The notes: generated by a model not told the origin, from the sequence alone. Positions 35,008 through 45,127 are shown, numbered from the stretch's first letter. The stretch is 64,000 bases of DNA from Lichenihabitans sp033947565 (GCF_033947565.1 NZ_JARPVX010000014.1:1-64000); one strand, 5' to 3'. Translations and numbers: made by a program.

Positions 35008-36534
35008 CTACCTGTCGCGAGCTTCCGCATCTTCGAGCACGATCACCGTCCACGATAACGGCTTCAGAATAGCCTGAGGTTGGCCGTCGGACATCCGGAC
35101 GTCGGCGGTGGCGGTCGGCGTCACGGTGTCGGGAGCAGCTTTGGAGTTGATGGCCTTCAGGTTCGGGTGGTGCAGTTCGAGCGCCTCCACGACCTCGAGC
35201 CGGCTCCCGAATCCACGCGGATCCAGCGTAACGTCGAGGCTTTCGGTCGCCGACCGGTTCAGGGCGAAGATCGCAAGGCGGCCGCTGGCGGGATCCTCGG
35301 TGACGGAGGCCAGGAGAAGCGGCATGTCGGACACGGCTTTCGTGCTGATCGTCGGCGTCTCGACCTTGGCCTGCAGCACGCGACCCTGGGCGTAGCGCGC
35401 CGCGAGCGCAAAGGGGTGGAAGATCGTCTGGCGCCACGCCGGGCCGCCAGTCTCGGTCATGATGGGACCGATGACGTTCACGAGCTGCGCCAGACAGGCG
35501 CATTTCACGCGGTCGGCATTGTTCATCAGGGTTATGAGGGCGCCGCCGACGATCAGCGCATCCTCCATGTTGTAGATCTCTTCCAGCAGGGCCGGCGCCT
35601 CGGGCCAGCCGGGCTTGCGCATGTGCTCGATCGTGTGGGCCTTGTACCAGACGTTCCATTCGTCGAAGCTGAGCATGATGCGCTTGGGCGAGCGACGCTT
35701 GGCCGCCACCGCGTCGCAGATCGCCACGACCTCCTTGATGAAGGAATCCATCTGGTCGATGACGCCGAAATATTCGTCGATCTCGTCCGTCTTGTTGGCG
35801 AAATAGGTGTGCAGCGAGATGAAGTCGGCTTCGTCGAAGCAATGATCGAGGACCTCATATTCCCAAGTGCCGTAAGTGGGCATCTGCCGGTGTGAGGAGC
35901 CGCAGGCGGACAGGATCAGCGTCGGGTCGATCCAGCGCAGCGCCTTGGCGGTTTCCTTGGCGAGACGGCCGTATTCCTGCGCGGTCTTGGCGCCGATCTG
36001 CCAGGGGCCGTCCATCTCGTTGCCGAGGCACCAGAATTTGACGTCGTGCGGCGCCTCGTAGCCGTGGCTGCGGCGCAGCTCGGCAAAATGGCTGCCACCG
36101 GGATGGTTGCAATATTCGAGATATTGCCGCGCTTCGTCCATGCCGCGGGTGCCGAGATTGACGCCGAGCATGGGCTCGACCTCCGCGGCCTTGCACCAGT
36201 CGATGAATTCGTTGGTGCCGAAGCGGTTGGTTTCGGTCGAGAACCAGGCGAGATCGAGCTTCTTCGGCCGTTCGTCCACAGCACCGACCCCATCCTCCCA
36301 GTCATAGCCCGACATGAAGTTTCCACCCGGGTAGCGGATGATGGTGGTGCCGAGTTCCTTTGTGAGCGCCAGCACATCGCCGCGAAACCCGCGGGCGTCG
36401 GCGGTCGGATGGCCGGGCTCGTAGATGCCCCCGTAGACGCAGCGGCCGAGGTGCTCGACGAAGGCGCCGAAGACACGACGGTCGAGGTCGGACAATACGA
36501 AATCGCGGTCGACGGTGATCTTGGCTTTCGTCAT
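35008..36534 (-). CDS. GH51 alpha-L-arabinofuranosidase
   Basis: The 508-residue glycosidase removes terminal arabinofuranose from arabinan, arabinoxylan or arabinogalactan fragments. GH51 marks are VFGAFVEHLGRCVYGGIYEP, RYPGGNFMSGYDW, the acid/base Glu173 in CLGNEMDGPWQ and the nucleophile Glu292 in SFDEWNVWY. There is no signal peptide, so it acts in the cytoplasm on imported oligosaccharides. It lies directly downstream of the sugar ABC permeases on the same strand. Confidence 0.95.
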   Translation of the reverse strand: MTKAKITVDRDFVLSDLDRRVFGAFVEHLGRCVYGGIYEPGHPTADARGFRGDVLALTKELGTTIIRYPGGNFMSGYDWEDGVGAVDERPKKLDLAWFSTETNRFGTNEFIDWCKAAEVEPMLGVNLGTRGMDEARQYLEYCNHPGGSHFAELRRSHGYEAPHDVKFWCLGNEMDGPWQIGAKTAQEYGRLAKETAKALRWIDPTLILSACGSSHRQMPTYGTWEYEVLDHCFDEADFISLHTYFANKTDEIDEYFGVIDQMDSFIKEVVAICDAVAAKRRSPKRIMLSFDEWNVWYKAHTIEHMRKPGWPEAPALLEEIYNMEDALIVGGALITLMNNADRVKCACLAQLVNVIGPIMTETGGPAWRQTIFHPFALAARYAQGRVLQAKVETPTISTKAVSDMPLLLASVTEDPASGRLAIFALNRSATESLDVTLDPRGFGSRLEVVEALELHHPNLKAINSKAAPDTVTPTATADVRMSDGQPQAILKPLSWTVIVLEDAEARDR

Positions 36535-36622
36535 CGGGACACTCGGGTTGGTTTGATCGTCGTGGCAGGTGAAGCGGAGCGATCCAGCCCATCGGCGCCA
36601 CCCGGAGGGCCGCGGCGCGGCC

Positions 36623-37447
36623 TCATCCCTTGATGCCGGCCGAAAGCATGATGGCCTCGGTCACGCGGCGCTGGAACAACAGGTAGGCGATCGCCACCGG
36701 CAAGGCCGCGATAACCGCGCCCGCGAGGTTGCGGGCATATTGCACGCCGAAATTCTCGTGCACCTGGGTGATGCCGACCGTAACGGTCATGCTGGCGTTC
36801 GAGTTGGAGACCAGGAACGGCCACAAGAAGTTGTTCCAAGCGCCGATGAATGTGATGATGGCGAGCGCGGTGGTGACACCCCAGTTCATCGGAAGGTAGA
36901 TGCGGCTGAAGATCTGGAATTCGGTGGCGCCGTCGAGCAGCGCCGCCTCGCGGAACTCCTTAGGAATCTGGTCGAAGAATTGTTTGTAGACGATGACCGT
37001 CACCGGGACGACCAGCTGCGGCAGGATCACGCCAAGCCAGGTGTCGATCAGCCCAAAGCTGTTCATCAGCACGAAATGGGTGACGATCAACGCCTGGACC
37101 GGCACCATGAAGCTCGCCAGGATGACGCCATACAGCAAATATTGACCATGAAAGCGCAGTTGCGACAGCGCGTAGGCACAGGCCGAACTCAAGCACAGCA
37201 CCAGCAGCGTGACGGTCACTGAGGTGCCGGTGGAGTTCAGATACCAGTGCAGGATCGCGGTGTGCGTGAAGACGTAGCTGTAGGCGTCGAGCGTGGGATG
37301 CTGCGGCAGCAGCGCCACGCCGGGTTGCACCACATCGAACTCGGGCTTCAGCGAGGTGACCAAGGCCCAATAGATGGGAAAGAACCACAGGGCCGCCGCG
37401 AGACACGTCAGCCCGGTGAACAGCAGCGCGGGCAGCCTTCGCCTCAT
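36623..37447 (-). CDS. Carbohydrate ABC transporter permease (MalG-type)
   Basis: The 274-residue membrane protein begins MRRRLPALLFTGLTCLAAAL and has six predicted helices with the EAA loop EAALLDGATEFQIFSRIYLP that contacts the ATPase. It is the MalG-like half of a CUT1 sugar importer. ATG 37447 overlaps the stop of the other permease (ATGA). Confidence 0.92.
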   Translation of the reverse strand: MRRRLPALLFTGLTCLAAALWFFPIYWALVTSLKPEFDVVQPGVALLPQHPTLDAYSYVFTHTAILHWYLNSTGTSVTVTLLVLCLSSACAYALSQLRFHGQYLLYGVILASFMVPVQALIVTHFVLMNSFGLIDTWLGVILPQLVVPVTVIVYKQFFDQIPKEFREAALLDGATEFQIFSRIYLPMNWGVTTALAIITFIGAWNNFLWPFLVSNSNASMTVTVGITQVHENFGVQYARNLAGAVIAALPVAIAYLLFQRRVTEAIMLSAGIKG

Positions 37448-38322
37448 GCCGACCGCGCCCGCAGCGCCTGGAACTGCAAGGTCGACAAGGCCGCGATAGC
37501 AACGAACAACGCCACCGCCACCGTCGCCCCATAGCCGCCGCGATTGCCCTGGAACGCCTGCTTGTAGATGTACTGCACCACCACATAGGTGGAGTTGAAG
37601 GGTCCGCCCTGCGTCATCAGGTAGATCTGGTCGAAGATCTTGAGTTGCAGGATCAGCTGGATGGTCAGCACCAGGGCCGTGACGGGCCAGATCAACGGCC
37701 ATGTGATGAAACGGAATTGCGCCATCGCACCGGCCCCATCGAGCGCGGCGGCGTCGCGCACGTCCTGGCTGATGTTGCGCAGACCCGCGATGAACAGCAG
37801 CACGTTGAAGCCGTTGGTCCACCAGATCGTGATGAAGGCAACGCTCGGCATGGCCCAGAGCGGGTCCGACCACATGGCGACCGTATGCCCCGTGAGGAGC
37901 CTGACAGGCCATTGGGCGATGCCGAACTGCGGGTCGAGCATCCATTCCCAGATGCGGAACACGACCGAGACCGGCAGGATGTAGGGCAGGAAGAAGGCGG
38001 CCAGGACGAGGCTCTGAAGCTTGCCACTGAGACGGCTGACCGCGAGCGCGATCACGAGGCCGAGCAGCGTCGTCGGGATCACGGTGAGAACAACGAAATA
38101 GATCGTGTGTCCGACCGATTGCAGAAACAGCGCGTCACGTGCGAGCCGGATGTAATTGGCCCAGCCGACCCAATGCCCGCCGCCGACGAGAGGCGCGTTG
38201 GTGAAGCTCAGCTCCACCATCTTGGCGGTCGGGTACAGAAACAACACCGCATAAGCGAGCACGAACGGCCCGATGAAACCGAGGGCCGTGCGGGTCTGGG
38301 TGCGTTTGCGCGGAAGCGGCAT
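37444..38322 (-). CDS. Carbohydrate ABC transporter permease (MalF-type)
   Basis: The 292-residue protein starts MPLPRKRTQTRTALGFIGP and has six membrane helices and the EAA loop DAAALDGAGAMAQFRFITWP. It pairs with the MalG-type permease to form the channel of a CUT1 importer. The binding-protein gene lies 71 bases upstream. No ATPase is encoded in the cluster, so a shared MsmK/UgpC-like ATPase elsewhere is likely used. Confidence 0.92.
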   Translation of the reverse strand: MPLPRKRTQTRTALGFIGPFVLAYAVLFLYPTAKMVELSFTNAPLVGGGHWVGWANYIRLARDALFLQSVGHTIYFVVLTVIPTTLLGLVIALAVSRLSGKLQSLVLAAFFLPYILPVSVVFRIWEWMLDPQFGIAQWPVRLLTGHTVAMWSDPLWAMPSVAFITIWWTNGFNVLLFIAGLRNISQDVRDAAALDGAGAMAQFRFITWPLIWPVTALVLTIQLILQLKIFDQIYLMTQGGPFNSTYVVVQYIYKQAFQGNRGGYGATVAVALFVAIAALSTLQFQALRARSA

Positions 38323-38393
38323 GGCGGGCCAGGGTTGCGGAACGCGGCAGACGGGCGGGTCGGTCGGACCCGCCGCGCCTTGAGGGAACCCGG

Positions 38394-39680
38394 TTACTGG
38401 AGGGCGTTCTGGATCTCGTCGCGCGTCTGGGCGATTGCGCTCTTCGAGTCCAATTGGCCGTTGACGGCCGGCTCCATGAAGTTCGTGGCCGCCTCGTAGG
38501 CCGGCGAGGCCACGCCGGCCACGGTCGATTTCGGATCGAAGACGGCGGTCTTGGCCAAGGTCGCGTAATCGGCGTTGGGCTTCATGCCCTCGAAGGCCGG
38601 GCTCTCGGTCACCGGCCGATAGGCCGGGATGTGCCCCGCTTCCGCCCAGGCCAGGCTGTGCTTGTCGATCCAGGACGCAATCGTCATCACCGCCTTCATC
38701 TTTTCGGGCGAGATTTCGTTGCCCTTGCGCGCCGGCACCGCAAAGGCATGGCTGTCGGCCCAGGTGGCCTGGTGGGCGAACAAGGTCGGGATCTGGATCG
38801 CCCCCCATTCGAAGCCGAGCTTATTCGACTTGGCGAGGTCGATCATGGTGGGCACTTCCCACACGCCGTTGATGTGCATCGCGGCCTTGCCCGAGGTGAA
38901 CAGCGCGATGGACGACGCATAGGTGGTGTTCTTGGGCGACCAGCCCTGCGCCACCCAATCGGCCATGGTGCCGAGCGCCGTCTCGGCCTTGCCGAGATTG
39001 TCGCCGTCGAGCACCTTGTCGCCCGACATGAAGGTGCCGCCCTGCTGGTTCAGCAGCGTGTAGAAGATCCGCCACACGGAGCCGCCGTCCGGCAGACCGT
39101 TGTGGATGGAAAGGCCGTATTGGGCACCGTTGGCGCCGCTCAACTTCTTGATGGCCGCATTGAAATTGGTGAGGCCGTCGAGCCCCTTGGGCTTGCCGTC
39201 GTCGCCAAGAAGCCCGGCTTTCTTCAACAGGTCCTTGTTGTAGTAGAGAATGATCGAGTGGATATCGAGCGGCACGGCGTAAAGCTTGCCGTCGACATGG
39301 GCCGCATCCCAGTCCGAGCCGAAATAATCGCTTTGGCCGAGCCCGACGCTCTTCAGCTCCTCATCCGAGAAGGGGCGCAGCGTGCCGGTCGAGACGCCGA
39401 GCGGCAGCCGCGACAGGTGATAGGTCATGATGTCCGGGCCCTGCCCGATGGCGGCCGAGGTCTGCACCTTGGTGTAGAACGGCACACCCCATTCGAGCGT
39501 GGTGGCCTGGATCTCGATATCCGGATTGTCCTTCTCGAAGGCCTGGATCAGTCCCTTCATCCGGACGCCGTCGCCGCCGGCGAGGAAGTCCCACCACACT
39601 ACCTGGGTCTTGGCCTCGGCGCTCGTGGCAAGCGCCAGCATTGCCAGGGCCGACGCGGCCACGCGTGTCAAATGCTTCAT
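38394..39680 (-). CDS. ABC sugar-binding protein (extracellular solute-binding family 1)
   Basis: The 428-residue periplasmic protein starts at ATG 39680 after GGGAGGGA. A signal peptide (VAASALAMLALATSAEA, cleavage near residue 23) leads to a family 1 fold with VVWWDFLAGGDGVRMKGLI, YAVPLDIHSIILYYNKDLLK and SGKAAMHINGVWEV. It captures the oligosaccharide for the two permeases. First gene of the minus-strand operon, divergent from the GntR regulator. Confidence 0.94.
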   Translation of the reverse strand: MKHLTRVAASALAMLALATSAEAKTQVVWWDFLAGGDGVRMKGLIQAFEKDNPDIEIQATTLEWGVPFYTKVQTSAAIGQGPDIMTYHLSRLPLGVSTGTLRPFSDEELKSVGLGQSDYFGSDWDAAHVDGKLYAVPLDIHSIILYYNKDLLKKAGLLGDDGKPKGLDGLTNFNAAIKKLSGANGAQYGLSIHNGLPDGGSVWRIFYTLLNQQGGTFMSGDKVLDGDNLGKAETALGTMADWVAQGWSPKNTTYASSIALFTSGKAAMHINGVWEVPTMIDLAKSNKLGFEWGAIQIPTLFAHQATWADSHAFAVPARKGNEISPEKMKAVMTIASWIDKHSLAWAEAGHIPAYRPVTESPAFEGMKPNADYATLAKTAVFDPKSTVAGVASPAYEAATNFMEPAVNGQLDSKSAIAQTRDEIQNALQ

Positions 39681-39873
39681 CGATGTCCCTCCCCGACAAT
39701 GGTCCGGACGGCAAGATATCCGTGTGTTTGCCTCGATACGGCCTGCCTTAGATGCAGGCACAAAGGTCAAAACGTGTCTTTCATATTATCTTATATCGGC
39801 TATTGTGTTGGGAGCTTTTGGGCTTGTCAATCCGTCGATCTTCGTCGGCACAGAAAGGGAGCGCTGGCCCGAC
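39681..39873. promoter_or_regulatory. Divergent control region of the glycan locus
   Basis: This 193-base gap separates the ABC binding-protein gene from the GntR gene. It has an unusually AT-rich core, tcatattatcttatatcgg at 39781-39799, with ATAT..ATAT symmetry, a plausible operator for the adjacent GntR/FadR protein and promoter -10 region. Role inferred from position. Confidence 0.4.
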
Positions 39874-40602
39874 ATGCTCGAACGCGAGCTCGTCCCGATC
39901 GGCACCATGTCGACCCAGATTGCCGCTTTGCTGGGCTCACGCATCGTCGGCGGTGAGTTCCGGCCAGGAGCGACGCTGCCGGTCGAGGCCGAGCTTTGCG
40001 GGATTTACGGGGTCAGCCGCACCGTCATCCGGGAAGCGGTGAAAAACCTTTCGGCCAAGCGGCTCATCGAGGTTTCGCCCAAGGTCGGCACCCGCGTGCT
40101 GCCTTTCGCCGATTGGAACCTGCTCGATCGCGACGTGCTCACCTGGCGGCTGTCCGCGCAGTTCGACGCCAAGATCGTCGCCGACATCTTCGAGATGCGG
40201 CTTTGCTTCGAGCCACGCGCCTCGTTTCTCGCAGCACGCGACGGCACCGTGGAGGATTTCGGGGCCATCGAGCACCATTTCCACGAACTGGCGCGCGCCT
40301 TCGAAACCGATCTGACCATCGAGGCGACCGCGCAGGCGGAACTCGCCTTCCACCTCGCCGTGATCCAGGCGTCGCACAACGGGCTGTTCGTCACCGTCGG
40401 CAGCACGTTCAAATCCGCCCTCCGGGTGTCGTCGCAGATGCTGCAGCGGCACGCGATCCAACCCGCCGAAACCCTCGCGACCCACGATGCGGTGCGGGCT
40501 GCCATTCTGGCGCGTGATCCCACAGGCGCCGCGGACGCGATGGAGCGCCTGCTTCATGCCGCCCGCGATCGCCTGCTTCCGCTGGCGGTGCCGATCCCCT
40601 GA
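39874..40602 (+). CDS. GntR/FadR family transcription regulator
   Basis: ATG 39874 gives a 242-residue protein; GGGAG lies 12 bases upstream, rather far. Residues 10-78 are a winged helix-turn-helix (LPVEAELCGIYGVSRTVIRE, then LSAKRLIEVSPKVGTRVLP). The rest is a FCD domain with EMRLCFEPRASFLAAR and conserved His positions that bind metal or an acidic sugar. It probably senses a sugar acid and controls the divergent ABC operon and the GH2 gene behind it. Confidence 0.93.
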   Translation: MLERELVPIGTMSTQIAALLGSRIVGGEFRPGATLPVEAELCGIYGVSRTVIREAVKNLSAKRLIEVSPKVGTRVLPFADWNLLDRDVLTWRLSAQFDAKIVADIFEMRLCFEPRASFLAARDGTVEDFGAIEHHFHELARAFETDLTIEATAQAELAFHLAVIQASHNGLFVTVGSTFKSALRVSSQMLQRHAIQPAETLATHDAVRAAILARDPTGAADAMERLLHAARDRLLPLAVPIP

Positions 40603-40626
40603 GGTTTCGAATCCTGGAGCACCAAC

Positions 40627-43413
40627 GTGGCTGACCCATCCCCTTTCCGCACCGTTCAGTGGCTCGACGGCCCGTGGGAGTTCCGCTTTGGCGACGATCC
40701 CGCGTGGCGCGCCGTGTCGGTGCCCAATCCATGGCAGGCGTCCTGCCCCGACCTTCGTGACCGCTTCGGCCTTGGCCGCTACCGCAGGCGCGTCACGCTA
40801 CCCGACACGATGGATATGGTCGTGCTTCGCTTCGGCGCCGCGAGTGAAATCGCGACCGTGCGGCTCGATGGCCGAGAGCTCGGTCGGCATGAGGGCGGCT
40901 ACCTGCCGTTCGAGATCGTCGTGCCACCCGAGGCGCCCCGCGACGCCCTGCTCGAGGTCGACACCCTGCAGCCCTCCCTCGACGAGGCAACCTATCCGGA
41001 TCGCCCCTTCCCGGAATACCCGCACGGAAAGCAAAGCTGGTACGGGCCGCTCGGCGGGCTCTGGCAGTCGGTGATGGTGGAAACGCGACCGCTCTCCCAC
41101 ATCGCCCATGTGGCCGTTCGGGCCGGGATGGACGGCGTCGCATTTGTGACGATCGAGGTGGCCCAAGTGCCGCGGAACGGCATCGTCCGCGTGGCGCTGC
41201 TCGATCGGCACGGCGCGGCGGTGACGCATGCCCAGGGCGCGCTGCGGGAGGGCGGCACGAGCCTGAGCCTCGCAGCCCAGTCTCCCGATTTGTGGTCACC
41301 CGACGATCCCGTGCTCTACAGCCTCGAGGTGACGCTGGAGGGAGAGGGCCGGGCGCTCGACCGCGTGACCGAGACGTTCGGGTTCCGCAGCATCGAAGCC
41401 CTCGACGGCAAGCTTTTGCTGAACGGCAAGCCCCTGTATCTGCGCGGCGCCCTCGACCAGGATTATTACCCCGACGGCATCTGCACGCCGCCATCGACCG
41501 CCTTTCTCGAGGACCAGATCCGCAAGGCCAAGGCGCTTGGCCTCAACTGCCTGCGCTGCCACATGAAGGTGCCGGACCCGCGCTACCACGCGGTGGCGGA
41601 TCGCCTTGGCATGCTGATCTGGACCGAGATCCCCAACGTGGCGCAGTTCACGGCCCGCTCGGCCGCGCGGTTGCGCGACACCTTTGCGGGCATCCTGCGG
41701 CGCGACGGCAATCACCCGTCCATCATCTGCTGGACCATCATCAACGAGGACTGGGGCACGCGCCTCGTCGAGGATGCCGATCACCGCGCCTGGCTGGCCG
41801 AAACGTACGATTGGGTGAAGGCGCTCGATCCGACGCGCCTTGTTGTCGACAACTCGCCCTGCCTGCCGAACTTCCACGTGAAGACCGACATCGACGATTA
41901 TCATTATTACCGCGGCATCCCCGAGCGCCGCGCCGAATGGGATGCCTTGACGGCAGACTTCGCCAACCGTCCCGATTGGAGTTTCACGCCACATGGCGAT
42001 GGCCAGCGCACCGGCCGCGAGCCGATGGTGGTCTCCGAATTCGGTGTCTGGGGGCTGCCGCACCCACGCACGATGCACGCAGCCGACGGTGCCGAGCCGG
42101 CCTGGATGGAAAGCGGCCCCTTCTGGGGCGATGGTGCGGCTTACCCGCATGGGGTCGAGAGCCGCGCCGCGGCGCTCAGCCTCGATCGCGCCTTCGGCAG
42201 TTTCGACGGCTTCATCGACGCCGCGCAATGGCACCAGTTCCAGGGGCTGAAGTATCAGATCGAGTCCATGCGGGCGCAGGCCAGCATCATGGGCTACGTC
42301 ATCACGGAATTCACGGACGTGCATTGGGAGGCGAACGGCCTCCTCGACCTGGCCCGCAACCCGCGGGTCTTCCACGATCGCTTCGCCAGCGTGAACGCCG
42401 ACGTGGTGCTGCTGCCCCGCCTGGAGCGCTGGGCATTCTGGGAAGGGGAGACCGTGTCGGTCCCCCTGCGTGTCGCCACGGGCGGCGCCAAGATCCCGGC
42501 TGGCGCGATGCTCGAATGGCGCTTCGCCGGGCAAGGCGGGCAGGTGCCCGTCCCCGCCATGCCGCCCACCGTCGTCGAACAGGTCACCATCCTCGATCTC
42601 GACATCCCGGCGACCACGATGTCCGAGCGCATTCCGCTGTCGCTCACCCTTCGCGACCCATCGGGAGCGATCCTCGCGAGCAATACCGAGCCGCTCGCGT
42701 GCTATCCGCGTTCGGCCGCGCCGCCCGAACGCGTCGCCAGTCCCGACCCGGTGTTGCGGGCCTATCTGGCGGCACTCGGCTATGCGGTCGTCGCGCCCGA
42801 GATCGCCGATGTGCTCGTCACCCGCGACCTCGACGCGGCGGATGTCGAGGCGATTCGCCAGGGCCGGCACGTGCTGGTGCTGGCCGACGGGCACACCCCC
42901 AAGCGCCCGTCGCTCCGGGCCGACGAGTTACCCCGTGAGCCTCCCTTCCTGCCCGTCGTCGATGCCCGGCCCGGCCTGCCGGCGGCGACCCACCATTTCT
43001 TTCCAGGTCTCGGCCTCGTCGAGCGGCATGGCACGCTTTGGCGCGGCGACTGGATCGGCAACTTTTCCTGGCTGCGCCGCACGGGCGCCTTTGCGGCCTT
43101 GCCGGGCGGCCCCATGCTCGACCTCGGCTTCGATCGCGTGGTGCCTCACCACGTCCTTACCGGTCTGCAGCCCTGGGAATGGGAAACGCGCGTCCAGGCC
43201 GGCGTGGTGGTCGGCTGGGCCCATAAACCGGCCGCGACCCTTTGCGAGCGCCCGTTCGGCGCCGGCCGTCTCGTCGCCACCACGTTTCGCCTGATGGAGG
43301 ATCCGGCCGGCCAGGATCCGGTCGCGGCTACGCTGATGCGAGCCATCATCGAAACCGCGGCGTCGCCGTCGCATGCCGCCAGAACCGCCTCCGAGCCTTC
43401 TGGGAAAGAATAG
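40627..43413 (+). CDS. GH2 family glycoside hydrolase
   Basis: GTG 40627 has GGAG nine bases upstream. The 928-residue enzyme has the GH2 jelly roll (GPWEFRFGDDPAW, LGRYRRRVTLPD), an immunoglobulin-like domain, and a TIM barrel with the acid/base Glu374 in WTIINEDWG and a likely nucleophile Glu471 in VVSEFGVWG. A long C-terminal extension follows. Members cleave beta-galactosides, beta-glucuronides or beta-mannosides. No signal peptide is seen, so it works in the cytoplasm. With GH51 and the importer, beta-galactoside or glucuronide removal from arabinogalactan pieces is plausible. Confidence 0.92.
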   Translation: MADPSPFRTVQWLDGPWEFRFGDDPAWRAVSVPNPWQASCPDLRDRFGLGRYRRRVTLPDTMDMVVLRFGAASEIATVRLDGRELGRHEGGYLPFEIVVPPEAPRDALLEVDTLQPSLDEATYPDRPFPEYPHGKQSWYGPLGGLWQSVMVETRPLSHIAHVAVRAGMDGVAFVTIEVAQVPRNGIVRVALLDRHGAAVTHAQGALREGGTSLSLAAQSPDLWSPDDPVLYSLEVTLEGEGRALDRVTETFGFRSIEALDGKLLLNGKPLYLRGALDQDYYPDGICTPPSTAFLEDQIRKAKALGLNCLRCHMKVPDPRYHAVADRLGMLIWTEIPNVAQFTARSAARLRDTFAGILRRDGNHPSIICWTIINEDWGTRLVEDADHRAWLAETYDWVKALDPTRLVVDNSPCLPNFHVKTDIDDYHYYRGIPERRAEWDALTADFANRPDWSFTPHGDGQRTGREPMVVSEFGVWGLPHPRTMHAADGAEPAWMESGPFWGDGAAYPHGVESRAAALSLDRAFGSFDGFIDAAQWHQFQGLKYQIESMRAQASIMGYVITEFTDVHWEANGLLDLARNPRVFHDRFASVNADVVLLPRLERWAFWEGETVSVPLRVATGGAKIPAGAMLEWRFAGQGGQVPVPAMPPTVVEQVTILDLDIPATTMSERIPLSLTLRDPSGAILASNTEPLACYPRSAAPPERVASPDPVLRAYLAALGYAVVAPEIADVLVTRDLDAADVEAIRQGRHVLVLADGHTPKRPSLRADELPREPPFLPVVDARPGLPAATHHFFPGLGLVERHGTLWRGDWIGNFSWLRRTGAFAALPGGPMLDLGFDRVVPHHVLTGLQPWEWETRVQAGVVVGWAHKPAATLCERPFGAGRLVATTFRLMEDPAGQDPVAATLMRAIIETAASPSHAARTASEPSGKE

Positions 43414-43581
43414 CGCCATGACCTTCCCGCGATGGTCCGGCAGCACGTCGAACGATCCGGTCATCAGGGCCGGTTCGGTGTCTTCACAACGCAGCGGGCG
43501 TGAGCGCGGCGGTCCCGGCGCCTTGACGGGGCCGCAACATCGCAGGCCGCGGCGCCTGCTTCAAACAAAGGCTGCCTGAGC

Positions 43582-44544
43582 ATGGCTCGTGTTGTGTTGA
43601 TCGGTGGCAGCGGCCACATCGGCACCTACCTCGTGCCCCGTCTCGTCGAGGCCGGGCACCATGTGGTCAACGTCACCCGCGGGCGGCGGGCACCCTACCT
43701 GCCGCATCGGGCCTGGCAGGCCGTCGAGACCGTTACGGCCGATCGCGAGGCCGAGGATCGGGACGGCCGGTTTTCGGCCCGCATCGCCGGGCTGGCGCCC
43801 GACATCGTGGTCGATCTCGTGTGCTTCACCCTGCCGAGCGCCCAGGCCCTGGTCGAGGCTCTGCAAGGGCGCGTCCAGCAATTCATCCACATCGGCACCA
43901 TCTGGGTTCATGGGCCGGCCAGCGTCGTTCCCACGCCCGAAGAAGCACCGCGCCGGCCTTTCGGCGCCTATGGCGAGCAGAAGGCGGCGATCGAGGCCTC
44001 CTTGCTCGACCGCGCCCGCCGCGATGGCTTTCCGGCCACGATCATCCACCCCGGCCATATCGTCGGCCCGGGCTGGGCCCCGCTCAATCCGGCCGGGCAT
44101 TTCAACCCGGAGGTCTTTGCGGCGATCGCGCGGGGCGAGGTGCTGACCTTGCCGAATTTCGGCCTCGAGACCGTCCACCACGTCCATGCCGACGATGTGG
44201 CCCAGATGGTGATGCGGGCGATCGGCCATTGGGGCGTCGCCACCGGCGAGGCCTTCCACGCGGTTTCGTCCGGGGCTCTGACGCTGCGCGGCTATGCCGA
44301 GGCCATGTTCCGCTGGTTCGGCCACGAACCGCGGCTTGCCTTCCTGCCATGGGACGCCTGGGCAGCCGGACAGGATGCCGCCGAAGCGCACACGACCTAC
44401 GAGCACATCGCCCGCAGCCCGAACTGTTCCATCCGCAAGGCGGAGCGCCTGTTGGGCTACGCCCCCAGGTTCACCTCGCTCGAAGCGGTGCAGGAGGCCG
44501 TCGTGGCTTTGGGACTGGCGGAACATGCCCCACCGGCGGCGTGA
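43582..44544 (+). CDS. NAD-dependent epimerase/dehydratase
   Basis: The 320-residue extended SDR protein begins RVVLIGGSGHIGTYLVPRLV, the NAD-binding motif, with VVDLVCFTLPSA, a YGEQK catalytic pair and HPGHIVGPGWAP. It is probably a sugar-nucleotide or sugar epimerase or reductase. It follows the GH2 gene by 168 bases on the same strand and is likely the last gene of the glycan locus; the substrate is unknown. Confidence 0.87.
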   Translation: MARVVLIGGSGHIGTYLVPRLVEAGHHVVNVTRGRRAPYLPHRAWQAVETVTADREAEDRDGRFSARIAGLAPDIVVDLVCFTLPSAQALVEALQGRVQQFIHIGTIWVHGPASVVPTPEEAPRRPFGAYGEQKAAIEASLLDRARRDGFPATIIHPGHIVGPGWAPLNPAGHFNPEVFAAIARGEVLTLPNFGLETVHHVHADDVAQMVMRAIGHWGVATGEAFHAVSSGALTLRGYAEAMFRWFGHEPRLAFLPWDAWAAGQDAAEAHTTYEHIARSPNCSIRKAERLLGYAPRFTSLEAVQEAVVALGLAEHAPPAA

Positions 44545-44895
44545 CCCACCAGCCGAGTCCCGGTGCTCAACAGGTCCAGGACGCCGACGGTTTTGCGCCG
44601 GTCGTCCAGACTTTTGCCGGTAGGATGCAGGCGGCGCCGTGGCACGGCCAGGCGAAGGTGTTTGAGCCTGTGAGCCGCGGGAGCGAACCATATAGACGGT
44701 GTACGCCTCGCGCGGACCAGCACTGGGGAGCGCCGCAACCATCCCGCTACGTTTCGGACAGGGGCATGACATGCGAAGGTTCAGGTCATGTCGGCCCTAC
44801 ACGGGGGAAGGCCAAAAAGAACGCTGAGCTAGCCTGAAGCAGCGAAGCAAACGTCACGATTTGTCTGGCATTGTTGCCGAACCATGAAGACATCA
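44545..44895. other. 351-base gap before tRNA-Leu
   Basis: No gene with supporting signals was found on either strand. The stretch lies downstream of both the epimerase and the convergent tRNA gene. No terminal repeat or attachment-site duplication was seen. Confidence 0.5.
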
Positions 44896-44980
44896 TGGTG
44901 CCCTGGAGAGGACTCGAACCTCCACGGTGTTACCCACTGGTACCTGAAACCAGCGCGTCTACCAATTCCGCCACCAGGGC
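44896..44980 (-). tRNA. tRNA-Leu (CAG)
   Basis: The 85-base gene includes the encoded CCA. The acceptor stem GCCCTGG pairs with CCAGGGC, the anticodon loop TTCAGGT is held by CTGGT/ACCAG, a long variable arm GGGTAACACC is present as expected for leucine tRNA, and the T loop reads GTTCGAGTC. Anticodon CAG reads CUG codons, the main leucine codon in this GC-rich genome. Confidence 0.97.
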
Positions 44981-45127
44981 AGGCCCACGCTGTTTGCGGG
45001 AGGGCGGGCGGGATGTCAACGGGTGTTTGCTGTTCGACAGCAAATTGGGGTGCGGTGGTCGGGCATGGCTTCGAGGCAGGAAACCAATGCCACAGCGGTC
45101 TCGTTTGCCATTTGAAGGAGACCGTCC

